64,000 nt of DNA from Hoeflea sp. (GTDB taxonomy: Bacteria > Pseudomonadota > Alphaproteobacteria > Rhizobiales > Rhizobiaceae): contig NZ_NVXQ01000008.1 in NCBI RefSeq assembly GCF_002733955.1, forward strand, positions 144,131 through 208,130. Direction: 5' to 3'. The first letter of the stretch is position 1. The number at the start of each line of letters is the position of its first letter. Below are positions 54,333 through 63,901 of this stretch, piece by piece. The notes below the pieces were generated by a model that worked only from the letters and a program-made list of their open reading frames with translations, searched no databases and was not told the origin of the DNA. A program made the translations under genes and the position numbers.

Positions 54333-55991
54333 ATGACGATGACGAATGTTGAACAAACCGGGGGTGAGGCGCTGGTCGCGGCGCTGACCGCAAATGGCGT
54401 CGATGCGATGTTCGCCATTCCGGGCATCCAGCTGGACTGGGCCGTGGACGCGCTCAGCGCGGCGCCGGAGATCTCGGTCTATGTGCCGCGCCACGAACAA
54501 TCCGTGTCCTACATGGCCGACGGCTATGCGAGAGTGACCGGAGAGCCCGGGGTCGGCATGGTCGTACCCGGACCTGGAATGCTCAACGCAACCGCGGGGC
54601 TCAGCACGGCCTATGCCTGCAATTCGCCGGTGGTCTTCCTTGTCGGTCAGATTCACTCCAAGGCCATCGGCAAGGGCTACGGCAACCTGCACGAAATCCC
54701 GGATCAGAGCGGCGTGCTGCGCGGTCTGACCAAATTGCAGCAACTGGTGCGCGATCGGGCGGACATTTCCACGGCAGTTGACAGGGCTTTTGCGGTTTCG
54801 ATGGCGGGGCGTCGGCGTCCGGCGGCGGTCGAGATTCCCTACGACCTGCTGATGGGCAAGGGCGCGGCCGCTTCACGCTCCGACGCGGCAGTCGCGGCAC
54901 CCGCAGCGCCGGACCAGAAGCTGATCGAAAAAGCCGCCGAATTGATCGACGCGGCAAAATTCCCGGTGATCTATATCGGCGGCGGGGCAATTGATGCCGG
55001 CGCCGAGATCGCCGCGCTGGCGGAAAAGCTGGGTGCGCCCGTGGTTGCCAGCGACAATGGCCGTGGAGCAATTGCCGACAGCCACCCACTGATGTTCAAT
55101 GCCTTGGCCGGTCGGCCGCTCTTTTCCAAGGCGGACCTCGTGCTTGTGATCGGCTCGCGCTTCATGGACATCATGGTGCCCGAAGTCAGTTGGCCTCAGG
55201 AAGGCAAGACGTTCCTCTACCTCAATATCGATCCTGCTGACATGGGCGGTCCGCGCAAGGGTTCGGTGAACATTCTCGCTGACGCCGCCGCCGGGGCTGA
55301 AGCCCTTGCCGGCGCCGTCAAGCGCCGCGAAGGCATTGATGCCGGGCAAGCCCGCGGGATCAAGGAGTGGGCACAGGGCCAGATCGCAGCCACCGGCACG
55401 CTCTGGAATTATGTCGCCGCGCTGCGCAACGCGCTCCCCGACGACGGCATCCTAGTCAACGAGCTGACTCAGGTGGGTTATCTTTCGCGCATCGCATTCG
55501 AATGCCGGCAGCCGCGCACCCTGATCGGGCCCGGCTACCAAGGCACCTTGGGTTACGGTTTTCCGACCGCGCTTGGAGCCGCTGTCGGCGGCAAAGGTCG
55601 CCGGGTGTTCTCCATCTCGGGCGACGGAGGCTTCGGGTGGTCGATCCAGGAACTGGCCACCGCCGCGCGCTACAGGCTGCCGGTGACGCTGATCGTGTTC
55701 AACGACGGCTCTTACGGCAATGTGCGCTCGATCCAGTCCGCTACGTTCGGCCGCAACTACATCACCGAGCTGGCCAATCCCGAGTTCAGTGATCTCGCCC
55801 GCGCCTTCGGCCTCGACTATGCGCGCGCCGACAATCCCGAGACACTGCAATCGGTGCTGAAAGAAAGTGCTGCTTCGGACGGGCCGCTCTTCGTGGAGGT
55901 TCCGGTTGGCAAGATGGCCAGCCCCTGGCCCCTCTTGCGGTTGCGCCCGATGGGTGGCGGCACGGACACCGATTACAGCGACCTTTTCTGA
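54333..55991 (+). CDS. Thiamine-diphosphate-dependent enzyme (acetolactate synthase/decarboxylase-like)
   Basis: A 552-residue ThDP enzyme with three domains. The activating Glu55 is in PRHEQSVSYMADGYARVTG, and GDGGFGWSIQELATAARYRLPVTLIVFNDGSYGN near 430 is the Mg-ThDP motif (GDG...ND). The loop IPGIQLD lacks the Ser of benzoylformate decarboxylase, so it is not a standard BFD; LHEIPDQSG fits acetolactate synthase-like lyases. With an aldehyde dehydrogenase directly downstream, 2-oxoacid decarboxylation to an aldehyde is the likely reaction. Carboligation is the alternative. Confidence 0.88.
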   Translation: MTMTNVEQTGGEALVAALTANGVDAMFAIPGIQLDWAVDALSAAPEISVYVPRHEQSVSYMADGYARVTGEPGVGMVVPGPGMLNATAGLSTAYACNSPVVFLVGQIHSKAIGKGYGNLHEIPDQSGVLRGLTKLQQLVRDRADISTAVDRAFAVSMAGRRRPAAVEIPYDLLMGKGAAASRSDAAVAAPAAPDQKLIEKAAELIDAAKFPVIYIGGGAIDAGAEIAALAEKLGAPVVASDNGRGAIADSHPLMFNALAGRPLFSKADLVLVIGSRFMDIMVPEVSWPQEGKTFLYLNIDPADMGGPRKGSVNILADAAAGAEALAGAVKRREGIDAGQARGIKEWAQGQIAATGTLWNYVAALRNALPDDGILVNELTQVGYLSRIAFECRQPRTLIGPGYQGTLGYGFPTALGAAVGGKGRRVFSISGDGGFGWSIQELATAARYRLPVTLIVFNDGSYGNVRSIQSATFGRNYITELANPEFSDLARAFGLDYARADNPETLQSVLKESAASDGPLFVEVPVGKMASPWPLLRLRPMGGGTDTDYSDLF

Positions 55992-56014
55992 GACAGAACG
56001 CGGAGGGCAGGATC

Positions 56015-57502
56015 ATGGCATTGAATCAGGCGGAGATTGACCGGCTACGTACGGCGGCAGTCGGCGACCTGCAGAACTTTGTCGACGGGGACTGGCGCAA
56101 CAGCAGCGGTGGCAGCGAGATCGAGGTCATCAGCCCCTGCAGCGGCCAGCAGATAGGAACCATCATCGACAGTTCCGAAGCCGATGTCCTCGCAGCCATC
56201 GCTGCGGCAAGGCGCAGCTTTGCGGCAGGCCACTGGTCGCGGATGGCGCCGCAGCGGCGCAAGGCAATTCTGTTCCGGCTGGCCGAACTCATCGACCGTG
56301 ACGCGTTGGAACTGGCGGTGCTGGGTGTGCGCGACAACGGGACTGAAATCAGCATGGCGTTCGCGGCCGAACCGGGCAGCGCCGCGACGACCTTCCGCTT
56401 CTATGCCGAGGCATTGGACAAGTTAAACGGTGACATAACGCCCACCGGCCCGGAGGTCCTCAGTCTGATCCACCGCGAGCCTGTCGGTGTGGTGGGCGCC
56501 ATCGTGCCCTGGAACTTCCCGCTGATGATCGGCGCATGGAAGGTCGCACCTGCCTTGGCGGCGGGCAATTCCGTGATCCTGAAACCCTCGGAGGCGGCTT
56601 CGCTGACGCTTCTGAAGCTGGCTGAGCTGGCGGCCGAAGCCGGCGTGCCGGCAGGCGTGTTCAACGTGGTAACCGGACAGGGCGCGACCGCAGGGCGAAC
56701 CATAGGGCTCAGCCACGATGTCGACGTGCTCACATTCACCGGTTCGGGCAACGTCGGACGCCACTTGCTGCGTTATGCAGCCGATTCCAATTTCAAGGCG
56801 ATTCATCTCGAACTCGGCGGCAAGTCCCCGAACATCGTTTTCGATGATTGCGGCAATATCGAAGAGGTGGCCCGGCTGTCCGCCCGCGCAATCTTTGCCA
56901 ACTCCGGGCAGGTCTGTGTCGCGGGCAGTCGCCTGCTGGTGCAGGAAAGCATCCGCGAGCCGTTCCTGGAAGCCTTGGTCAAAGCGGCAGACGCAACTGT
57001 CGTTGGCGACCCGCTTCGCCTCGAAAGCCAGGTCGGAGCGATTGGCACTAAGGCGCAACTGGACAAGAACATCCGCGCCGTCGAGCAGGCGCGCGCGGCG
57101 GGTGATACCGTCATCACCGGCGGGGAACAGATTACGGGCGACGGCTACTTCTTCCGTCCCACGGTCATCGCCGCAAAATCGGAAGACAGCCCGGTCGTCC
57201 GGGAAGAAGTGTTCGGCCCGGTCTTGTCGGTCCAGTCCTTCCGTGACGAGGACGAGGCCGTGCGCCTTGCCAACGACACGCCCTATGGCCTGGCGTCCGG
57301 GGTCTGGACGCAGAACATCTCGCGCGCCCACCGCATGGTCGGTCGGCTTGAGGCCGGGGTGGTGCACGTCAATTGCTACGGCGGTGCCGACATCACCGCG
57401 CCGCTGGTCGGAACCAAGCAGTCGGGCAACGGTTTCGACCGTTCGCTTTCTGCCTTCGAGAAATACCAGAAACGCAAGACTGCCTGGATCAGGATCTCCT
57501 GA
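56015..57502 (+). CDS. Aldehyde dehydrogenase
   Basis: A 495-residue NAD(P)-dependent ALDH. The catalytic Cys301 is in NSGQVCVAGSRL, and the general base Glu266 in LELGGKSPN. PWNFPLM and the nucleotide-binding FTGSGNVGRHL are present. The best fit is the benzaldehyde/aromatic- or betaine-type group of soluble ALDHs. It follows the ThDP enzyme by 23 bp with GGAGGG before the ATG, so it probably oxidises that enzyme's aldehyde product. Confidence 0.93.
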   Translation: MALNQAEIDRLRTAAVGDLQNFVDGDWRNSSGGSEIEVISPCSGQQIGTIIDSSEADVLAAIAAARRSFAAGHWSRMAPQRRKAILFRLAELIDRDALELAVLGVRDNGTEISMAFAAEPGSAATTFRFYAEALDKLNGDITPTGPEVLSLIHREPVGVVGAIVPWNFPLMIGAWKVAPALAAGNSVILKPSEAASLTLLKLAELAAEAGVPAGVFNVVTGQGATAGRTIGLSHDVDVLTFTGSGNVGRHLLRYAADSNFKAIHLELGGKSPNIVFDDCGNIEEVARLSARAIFANSGQVCVAGSRLLVQESIREPFLEALVKAADATVVGDPLRLESQVGAIGTKAQLDKNIRAVEQARAAGDTVITGGEQITGDGYFFRPTVIAAKSEDSPVVREEVFGPVLSVQSFRDEDEAVRLANDTPYGLASGVWTQNISRAHRMVGRLEAGVVHVNCYGGADITAPLVGTKQSGNGFDRSLSAFEKYQKRKTAWIRIS

Positions 57503-57530
57503 AGCCAGACGTCAGTACAGCCAGGAGCAC

Positions 57531-57857
57531 ATGATTATGGTCAAGATCACATTCATCGAACCGGACGGAACCGAAAAACACGTCGAAGCAAGCGCCGGAA
57601 TTTCTCTGATGGAAGCCGCGACCCGCAACGGTGTCCAGGGCATCGCCGCGGAATGCGGTGGCCAATGCTCATGCGCGACGTGCCATGTTTACATCGAGGG
57701 TGACTTTTTCGAGCAGGTCGGACCGCCGGAAGGCGACGAGGAGGACATGCTGGACTTCTCGGATTCGAGACAGGCAAACTCGCGTCTTGGATGCCAGGTC
57801 CCCGTCAGCGATGAGTATTCCGGCATGGTGGTCCGTGTGGTCGGAGACGACGGCTAG
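57531..57857 (+). CDS. [2Fe-2S] ferredoxin, adrenodoxin/putidaredoxin type
   Basis: A 108-residue ferredoxin. The cluster ligands are Cys42-x5-Cys48-x2-Cys51 (ECGGQCSCATCHVYI) and Cys88 (LGCQVPV), with the acidic GDEEDMLDF interaction region of the adrenodoxin group. It carries electrons from the FAD reductase to the Rieske oxygenase. AGGAG lies four bases before ATG 57531; ATG 57537 (MVKITF) has more usual spacing. Last gene of the operon; a hairpin follows. Confidence 0.93.
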   Translation: MIMVKITFIEPDGTEKHVEASAGISLMEAATRNGVQGIAAECGGQCSCATCHVYIEGDFFEQVGPPEGDEEDMLDFSDSRQANSRLGCQVPVSDEYSGMVVRVVGDDG

Positions 57858-58224
57858 TGCATTTCGCGCTCAAATGGATTCATTTGAGCGATAACGTACA
57901 TGCATTATTTCAAGAGTTTACAGCGAAAGTGGGAACCGGTTTCGCGCCCGGATTGCGGCAAAGGGCTGAAAGCGCACAAGGTGGCATTCGGCCCTTTGCC
58001 TGCATTCTTCCCAATTCGGGGTCTCGAAAGACGATCTGGTTGGCCAAGTCTGGAAGACAGGAGCGCTTGGTGTCAACCATGCCCGCTCCCTTATCAAGCC
58101 GGGTGCCTCAAGCCGGGTGCGCCGATCAGCATGATGGTATCGTCAATATCCCTGTGCGATCACGGGAATTGGCTCAGGCCGGCAGCATTCTGCAAAACGG
58201 GGTCGATCGCCCCCAGGAATGATC
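57858..58224. other. Intergenic region with a hairpin and likely dispersed repeat
   Basis: No convincing gene. A perfect hairpin at 57867-57890 begins it. The adjoining sequence (GTACATGCATTATTTCAAGAG and following) looks like a dispersed rhizobial intergenic repeat. The 3' half has short coding-like scraps (TGALGVNHARSLIKPG) that I cannot assign. Confidence 0.4.
57867..57890 (+). repeat. Perfect hairpin after the oxygenase operon
   Basis: CGCTCAAATG and CATTTGAGCG are perfect inverted arms around GATT, 10 bp after the ferredoxin stop. There is no T-run, so it is a possible RNA-stabilising or weak termination element and probably part of a dispersed repeat. Confidence 0.6.
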
Positions 58225-58983
58225 TCAGAAGGCTTCGCGCAACGAGATCAGGCCGGACCGGAGAACGCCGACATCCGAACCGACGGCGAGAAACTGGACA
58301 CCATCGGCTGCATAGCCGTGAGCCAGCGCCCGGTCCGACGTGAGAATACCTGCGGCTTTTCCGCCGGCCTGAATACGCGCGAGCGCGTCCCGGACAACGG
58401 CTTGAACCTCGGACGCTCCGGGCTTTCCGAGATACCCCATGTCGGCCGCCAGATCCGCCGGGCCGACGAAGACGCCATCGACGCCGTCCACGGCCAGGAT
58501 GTCGTCCAGCGCTGCGATGCCTGCCATGCTCTCGACCTGCAGGAGAAGGCAGACTTCGTCATTGGCGGTATGAAGGTGATCGGCAATTTTGCTGTATGCG
58601 GAAGCGCACGCCAATGCCGCTCCGACGCCGCGGACGCCATGCGGTGGATAGAGCATCGAACGGACGGCTTCGCGCGCCTGTTCCCCACTTTCGATCATCG
58701 GCACGAGTAAGGTCTGCGCCCCGATATCCAGCATCTGCTTGATTTCCGCTCGATTGTCGTCCCTTGTGCGGACAGCCGGATGCGCTGAAGAGCCGACCGC
58801 GCGCAACTGCGCAAGGACTTCCCGCAGTCCGTTGGGGCCGTGTTCGCCATCGATGACCAGCCAGTCAAACCCGGTGCCGGCAGCCAGTTCTGCAACGCTC
58901 GGATCACCGAGTCCGATCCAAAGGCCTATTTGGGTCGGTCCGGATTTCAGTGCGGCCTTGAAGTTGTTTTTGGGGGCGGGCAT
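58225..58983 (-). CDS. hpaI: HpcH/HpaI aldolase (4-hydroxy-2-oxoheptanedioate aldolase-like)
   Basis: A 252-residue class II pyruvate aldolase. DGEHGPNG supplies the catalytic His48, VRTRDDN the pyruvate-binding Arg72; the metal ligands are Glu in LLLQVESMAG and Asp in VGPADLAADMG. HpaI cleaves 4-hydroxy-2-oxoheptanedioate to pyruvate and succinic semialdehyde at the end of homoprotocatechuate degradation. Downstream of the oxygenase operon and convergent with it. The natural partner, succinic semialdehyde dehydrogenase, is the truncated gene just upstream. The start is set at MPAPKNN behind GAGGA. Confidence 0.88.
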   Translation of the reverse strand: MPAPKNNFKAALKSGPTQIGLWIGLGDPSVAELAAGTGFDWLVIDGEHGPNGLREVLAQLRAVGSSAHPAVRTRDDNRAEIKQMLDIGAQTLLVPMIESGEQAREAVRSMLYPPHGVRGVGAALACASAYSKIADHLHTANDEVCLLLQVESMAGIAALDDILAVDGVDGVFVGPADLAADMGYLGKPGASEVQAVVRDALARIQAGGKAAGILTSDRALAHGYAADGVQFLAVGSDVGVLRSGLISLREAF

Positions 58984-59248
58984 GGGCGGATCCTCAGTCG
59001 AATGAAATGGATACTCTTGCGAAAGTGATGAAACCGGCGTCCACGGCCGTGCTGCGAAAAAGTGCTGAATGGAAAGATCCACCCCCTGATGTCGGCTTTC
59101 GTGTGCCGGTTCTTGGATTGCGTAACGGTGAATTCGGCGTGGCGTGCCCGGACTCGGTGTGTCGCTTCAATGCGTACGATGATCGCAGCGATGTGTGCAT
59201 CGGGTCTTCCATTGCGATCTGGCCGGGTAGCGAAGTCACAACTGCTCC

Positions 59249-60415
59249 TCAGACAATGCCGCCGAAGCAGAGATATTTGATTTCAACGAACTCCTCGATG
59301 CCGTAGCGTGAACCTTCGCGCCCCAACCCCGAGGACTTGATGCCGCCGAATGGTGCTTCCGCGGTCGAGATCAGGCCGGTGTTGATGCCCACCATGCCGT
59401 ATTCGAGTTGCTCACCCACTCTCCAGGCTCGTGCCAGATCGCGCGTATAGAAATAGCTGGCCAGACCGAATTCCGTGGCGTTGGACATGGCCACGACGTC
59501 TTCGTCCGTCTCGAAGCTGAAAAGCGGGGCAACGGGACCGAAAGTCTCTTCACGCGCGACGACCATGTCCTGCGTCACGCCCGTCAGTACCGTCGGCTGG
59601 AAGAAGGTGCCGCCGAGCGGGTGACGCTTGCCGCCGGCGACGATCGACGCACCCTTTGCCGTCGCGTCCGCGATATGCTCTTCAACCTTCTCGACCGCCT
59701 TTGCATCGATGAGTGGCCCGAAGACGGTCCCCTCATCCAGACCATCCCCGACTTTCAGCGCGGCGAGTTTGGCGCCAAGTTTTTCCGCGAAGGCGGAATA
59801 GACGCCTGCCTGCACATAGATGCGGTTTGCACAGACACATGTCTGTCCGTTGTTCCTGAACTTGGAGACGATGGCGCCCTCGACAGCGGCGTCGAGATCG
59901 GCGTCGTCGAAAACGATGAATGGCGCATTGCCGCCGAGTTCCAGGGCCAGTTTCTTCACTGTCGGCGCAGACTGGCGCATCAGTTCGATGCCAACGTCAG
60001 TCGAACCGGTGAATGTCAGCTTGCGCACTTTCGGGCTCGAAGTCATCGCTCCGCCGATGGCGCGGGCCGAGCCGGTAACGACCGAGAAGAGGCCGGCTGG
60101 CAATCCAGCGCGCTCTGCCAGCACCGCCAACGCGATCGCGGAAAACGGTGTTTGCGATGCGGGCTTGAGCACCATCGCACACCCCGCCGCCAATGCCGGT
60201 CCCGCCTTGCGGGTGATCATCGCATTCGGAAAATTCCAGGGCGTGATCGCCGCAACGACACCGATGGCTTGTTTGATGACGACGATCCGCTTGTCCTGTG
60301 CATGACCGGGAATGACGTCGCCGTAGACACGGCGGGCTTCTTCCGCAAACCCTTCGATGAAGGACGCGCCATAAAGGATTTCGCCCTTGGCCTCTTGCAG
60401 TGGCTTGCCCTGCCG
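59249..60415 (-). pseudogene. 5'-truncated succinate-semialdehyde dehydrogenase (GabD-like)
   Basis: The sequence from [25 protein letters not shown] onward is a good GabD-type [53 protein letters not shown], and the catalytic Cys in [13 protein letters not shown]. About 95 N-terminal residues are missing; upstream of about 60415 the reading frame no longer resembles any ALDH, and at 60566 an insertion sequence begins. The cofactor-domain N-terminus is needed for folding, so the product is probably inactive. The open frame continues artificially to 60667 inside the insertion sequence. Confidence 0.75.
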
Positions 60416-60565
60416 AGTTTGGGAATCGTGTGCGGCGCCCGCGGGACGGAAAAGTCGTCGCTCTCGACAGCGAAATCCGACCTGTTTGCGCGAACATGAC
60501 TTCCGGAAACCCGGAAGACGCCACGTCCGGCCGCGACGCCATGCGTCGTTCGGAAAAGCGGCTGA

Positions 60566-62013
60566 GGGAGTGGGAAAAAGTTGGGGTTCAAGCCGCAAGG
60601 GCAAACTTGGCTTGCTTGAGCCGACCATCGGCAACCGCTGCCCGAACCTGTAATACCCGATGGGCACCGGCAGGAGACCAACGCATCTGCCGTTTCTTGT
60701 TCATCCGAGCGTTCACGAGGCTATTGGCGGCGCTTTCGGCAGGAGAACTCGATATGGGCTGACCCGACCAATATCGATGGCAGTAGTCGACAATCGACGT
60801 TGTGTTCTGGACCAGGTAGGACTGGAGATTGCTGATCAATACGGACAATCGCTTGAGCTTTTGGTTGGCGTCTCGAAGCGTGGCGTGCTGCTCCAACTGG
60901 TAGAGCATATTCTTTACGGCTCTCGTCGCCTCCCTGACGTAGCCGCTCCAAAGCAGATGGCGAAGCCGCGGCACATCAACCGCAACATCCCGAAGATAGA
61001 TGTTCAGATCGCCGATATGCCTGAGGCCTTGCCACGTCTGTTCGATGTGCCGGAGCCGCATCGACAGATGGAACCAGTCAAGAATATGCGTCACGGGCTC
61101 CCTTGTGGCACTGAGCACGATGCTTTGCAGCCCGACGTCTCCGTCGCTGAAAACAGTGACGTCGCGGCCAGGCAACCATCCTTGCGCCCGCATTGCGGCA
61201 CGAACCGCATCGTGCTTGCCGGTAGCCACATGCGGTGCGGCCGCGAACTGACGCGGTAGCCGCCCCGGTGAAACAACGCGTCCCATGGCGATTTCGAAAT
61301 GCCGGCTCTGATATCCGGGAACTGCACGGATATAGGCGCCATCAATGAAGACGGAAATGGAGGATCCGCCAGCCCGGCTCATGCGATAGGGGCTCGCGGC
61401 ATCCCATTTTTCGATCTGATTGGCCACCTTGGCGAGCCGGTTGACAACGGTTCGATGATTGTGTGGCCGCGCGGCCGGTACAAAAAGGTCGAGTACACGA
61501 GCTGCTTCACGAAACGACAGGCGCGAACCGAGCTCGGCTTGTACGCGCTCCAATTCCGGCGTCGCTCTGCCCTTCAACAAGGTCTCGATGTTTCCGGTGT
61601 ACGCCTTTGCCGGCTTTCCGCAGGTACAGCTGCGGAACCGAGGCACGCGCAGGCGACAAATACCGAAGAGCGAATGGACCGTACGAGATCGATAGTCATG
61701 AACCCCGTGAAGGCGGCCACAGTCGTGACATTTCCTATCCTGCCTAATGGCTTGATCCACCTGAAACTGCGTAAGCTCTTCTTGCAGGCGGCATTGTATC
61801 GCCTTGCCTTCTGCCAGGGAGAGGCCGAGCGCGTCGAGCCCCACTCCGTCGACACTGCGGTCGATGATCGCAATTTCTCGACGCTGCAGAACGCCATCGG
61901 TGCCGATAACCTCAACCCAGACCTTCATCCTCAATTGTCCCATTACCGAGTGCCCTTTCCAGAAAAGGACTCGATTACCTGAAGGTTCTTACCCCCACCT
62001 TTTTCCCACTCCC
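60566..62013 (-). mobile_element. ISKra4-like insertion sequence
   Basis: Terminal inverted repeats GGGAGTGGGAAAAAG (60566-60580) and their complement (61999-62013) continue imperfectly into GTTGGGG/GTGGGGG and enclose one transposase gene. The element is about 1.45 kb. I see no clear target-site duplication next to the ends, which suggests deletion or recombination beside the insertion. Confidence 0.8.
60588..61943 (-). CDS. Transposase, ISKra4-like (ISL3-related) family
   Basis: A 451-residue transposase that appears intact. It has an N-terminal zinc-binding region ([41 protein letters not shown]), catalytic DDE-type segments ([50 protein letters not shown]) and the C-terminal [37 protein letters not shown]. 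The latter points to ISKra4 rather than ISL3 proper, but the two are easily confused without a search. Confidence 0.8.
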   Translation of the reverse strand: MGQLRMKVWVEVIGTDGVLQRREIAIIDRSVDGVGLDALGLSLAEGKAIQCRLQEELTQFQVDQAIRQDRKCHDCGRLHGVHDYRSRTVHSLFGICRLRVPRFRSCTCGKPAKAYTGNIETLLKGRATPELERVQAELGSRLSFREAARVLDLFVPAARPHNHRTVVNRLAKVANQIEKWDAASPYRMSRAGGSSISVFIDGAYIRAVPGYQSRHFEIAMGRVVSPGRLPRQFAAAPHVATGKHDAVRAAMRAQGWLPGRDVTVFSDGDVGLQSIVLSATREPVTHILDWFHLSMRLRHIEQTWQGLRHIGDLNIYLRDVAVDVPRLRHLLWSGYVREATRAVKNMLYQLEQHATLRDANQKLKRLSVLISNLQSYLVQNTTSIVDYCHRYWSGQPISSSPAESAANSLVNARMNKKRQMRWSPAGAHRVLQVRAAVADGRLKQAKFALAA

Positions 62014-62022
62014 ATTGTTGGG

Positions 62023-62946
62023 ATGACAGTCTCATCATTAAGTGCCAAGTCACAGGTCCGGCCGAACGGTCGTGATGTGACCGAGGTGGACGCGGCCTTC
62101 GCCGCCGGCATCGCCCTGAAATCCCTCGATGATCTCGTTCGCTCAGAACCAGCATGGGCCGGTTGCTGGCGCTCGCGTCAGGCGCTCAAATGCGCCGCCG
62201 CCGCCGTACGGCTGATGGGCCGCAACGAGGACGAGCACGCTTTGCGTGACGCGGTTTTGCTGACGGCGGCCGGCGACGATCCTGGCCCGGCCGGAAAGGT
62301 GGTTTTGGCTTACAAGAGGCTCGCCAGTCGAAAACCCGCCGTTTCGACAAGGGCTGTTGCCGAACTGGCCGATCTGATGGGCCTTGCCAGGGATGACGGA
62401 CTGGGGGCAGCGGTTGATCATGTCGATGCAGCAATCCAGTCCGGACGGGCCCCTCCCTTTGCCGCAGCCGATCTGGTGACGGCGATTGTGAGCGTACGCC
62501 CGGATCTCGAGCCGCTCGGCTGGGCGCTGGCCGACATGCTGATTGCTACAATGCTCAAATGGCCTTTTGCAGTGCCGCTGCTGATGACTGAGCGTTATGG
62601 GCCGGCGTTCCGCACCACTGGAGTCCGGGGGAGGGTGCGTCCGGGTGAGCCCGGATTTCCCCGTGCCGTCTGCCTCGCTTTGGTGGAGGGCACCAATGCT
62701 GGCATTCGCACGGCGGGCGAGATTGCCCGGCGTGCCGACACCCTTGTGGAGGCGGCGCCAAAGCTGCGCACCAAAGGGGCCGGCGGCGTGCTTCAGGCGC
62801 TGCTCGACGAGGATGCGGTGTCGGCATCTGCGCCCGGCAGCAACCTCTCTCGTTGGGCCGCGACCCGTTTGTTTGAGCGGCTCGAGCGCTTCGGTGCCGT
62901 GCGCGAGATGTCCGGGCGCACCTCATTTCGGATCTTTGGGCTATGA
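62023..62946 (+). CDS. DUF1403 family protein
   Basis: A 307-residue protein of a family with unknown function. [73 protein letters not shown] is the conserved N-terminal block; the rest is helical. DUF1403 genes are usually found on rhizobial accessory replicons next to scpB-like genes, as here (ATGA overlap). A role in plasmid or chromosome maintenance is an inference from that company. The start lies 10 bp from the IS end. A truncated relative is fused to ScpB sequence at 41986. Confidence 0.8.
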   Translation: MTVSSLSAKSQVRPNGRDVTEVDAAFAAGIALKSLDDLVRSEPAWAGCWRSRQALKCAAAAVRLMGRNEDEHALRDAVLLTAAGDDPGPAGKVVLAYKRLASRKPAVSTRAVAELADLMGLARDDGLGAAVDHVDAAIQSGRAPPFAAADLVTAIVSVRPDLEPLGWALADMLIATMLKWPFAVPLLMTERYGPAFRTTGVRGRVRPGEPGFPRAVCLALVEGTNAGIRTAGEIARRADTLVEAAPKLRTKGAGGVLQALLDEDAVSASAPGSNLSRWAATRLFERLERFGAVREMSGRTSFRIFGL

Positions 62947-63638
62947 CGGTCGCCGGAGCAAGCACAGCGAGGTCTAGCCGAAGACCGCGATCAAGCGACG
63001 GAGACGAACGTCTCTTTGACCGGGAGCTGGAATCCCTGCCGCCGGAGCTGCGCTGGCGCGAATGGATGATGCGCGTCGAGGCGGTGATTTTTGCTTCGAT
63101 CAAGCCAGTCAACCGCGAGGTTCTGGCGCGGGTCGTCGGAAAGGATTGCAGCATTGACCTGCTGATTGATGATCTGCGCGAGGACCTTCGTTCCCGGCCC
63201 TACGAACTGGTGTCTGTCGCTGGCGGCTGGCAGCACCGAAGCCGTTCGACTTACGCGGATGCAATCAGGGCGTCCCAAGCACCAACACGGGGAGGAGCGG
63301 CGGCCCTGTCCGAGTTCGAGGCCATGGTGCTTATGGCGATTGCGTATTCCCAGCCGATAACGAGAAGCGAGCTGTCGAAGATTTTTGGCAAGGAAGTGAG
63401 CCGAGACACGATCGGATCCTTGCGCAGCGCCGGCTTTGTCGGATCAGGGCCGCGCAGTCCGACGCCCGGTGCGCCCTACACTTATGTGACAACGAAACAT
63501 TTTCTGTCGGCATTTGGCATGGAGACGCTGCGCGACCTGCCGGACATGGAGGCGCTCGAGGATGCTGGGTTGCTCAGCCGGCGGATTGAAGAGGGGCCCG
63601 TAACGGAATCGGATTCAGTACTCCATGAGATTGATTGA
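62943..63638 (+). CDS. scpB: ScpB-like SMC-complex subunit
   Basis: A 231-residue protein. The winged-helix ScpB core is visible in [57 protein letters not shown] and [75 protein letters not shown]. ScpB binds ScpA-SMC to compact DNA. This copy has no adjacent scpA or smc and is coupled to DUF1403, so it is probably the accessory-replicon paralogue rather than the chromosomal gene. Confidence 0.85.
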   Translation: MTVAGASTARSSRRPRSSDGDERLFDRELESLPPELRWREWMMRVEAVIFASIKPVNREVLARVVGKDCSIDLLIDDLREDLRSRPYELVSVAGGWQHRSRSTYADAIRASQAPTRGGAAALSEFEAMVLMAIAYSQPITRSELSKIFGKEVSRDTIGSLRSAGFVGSGPRSPTPGAPYTYVTTKHFLSAFGMETLRDLPDMEALEDAGLLSRRIEEGPVTESDSVLHEID

Positions 63639-63901
63639 AACTAGGGAGATGCCTCATCGCGGAAAACCACTTCACCCAACTGCATCGCGACCTTCTCGAC
63701 TTCAGCGCCACGGACGCGTGATCGCCACCCGAATGAGCCGAAACACCTTGCGGCTCGGCTGCTCACGCCGTATCCGTGGCGAAGGCCGACAGCCTACACT
63801 CTTCAGAAGGTAGGCTAGACAGCAACTATACGAGAGACCGGAACCCTGCCGGAAGCAACTATTCAGAAAAGGACTGACTGACGACGGCGTTAGTCATCCC
63901 A
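63639..63901. other. Intergenic DNA between scpB and IS630, no intact gene
   Basis: One frame near 63654 reads LIAENHFTQLHRDLLDFSATDA then stops, which looks like a short protein remnant that I cannot assign. AGCAACTAT occurs twice about 25 bp apart near 63822-63857. Nothing else is recognisable. Confidence 0.35.

Noticed and set aside
54333..55991. Benzoylformate decarboxylase assignment for the ThDP enzyme
   Set aside because: The N-terminal loop reads IPGIQLD and lacks the catalytic Ser; only a general ThDP lyase call is supported.
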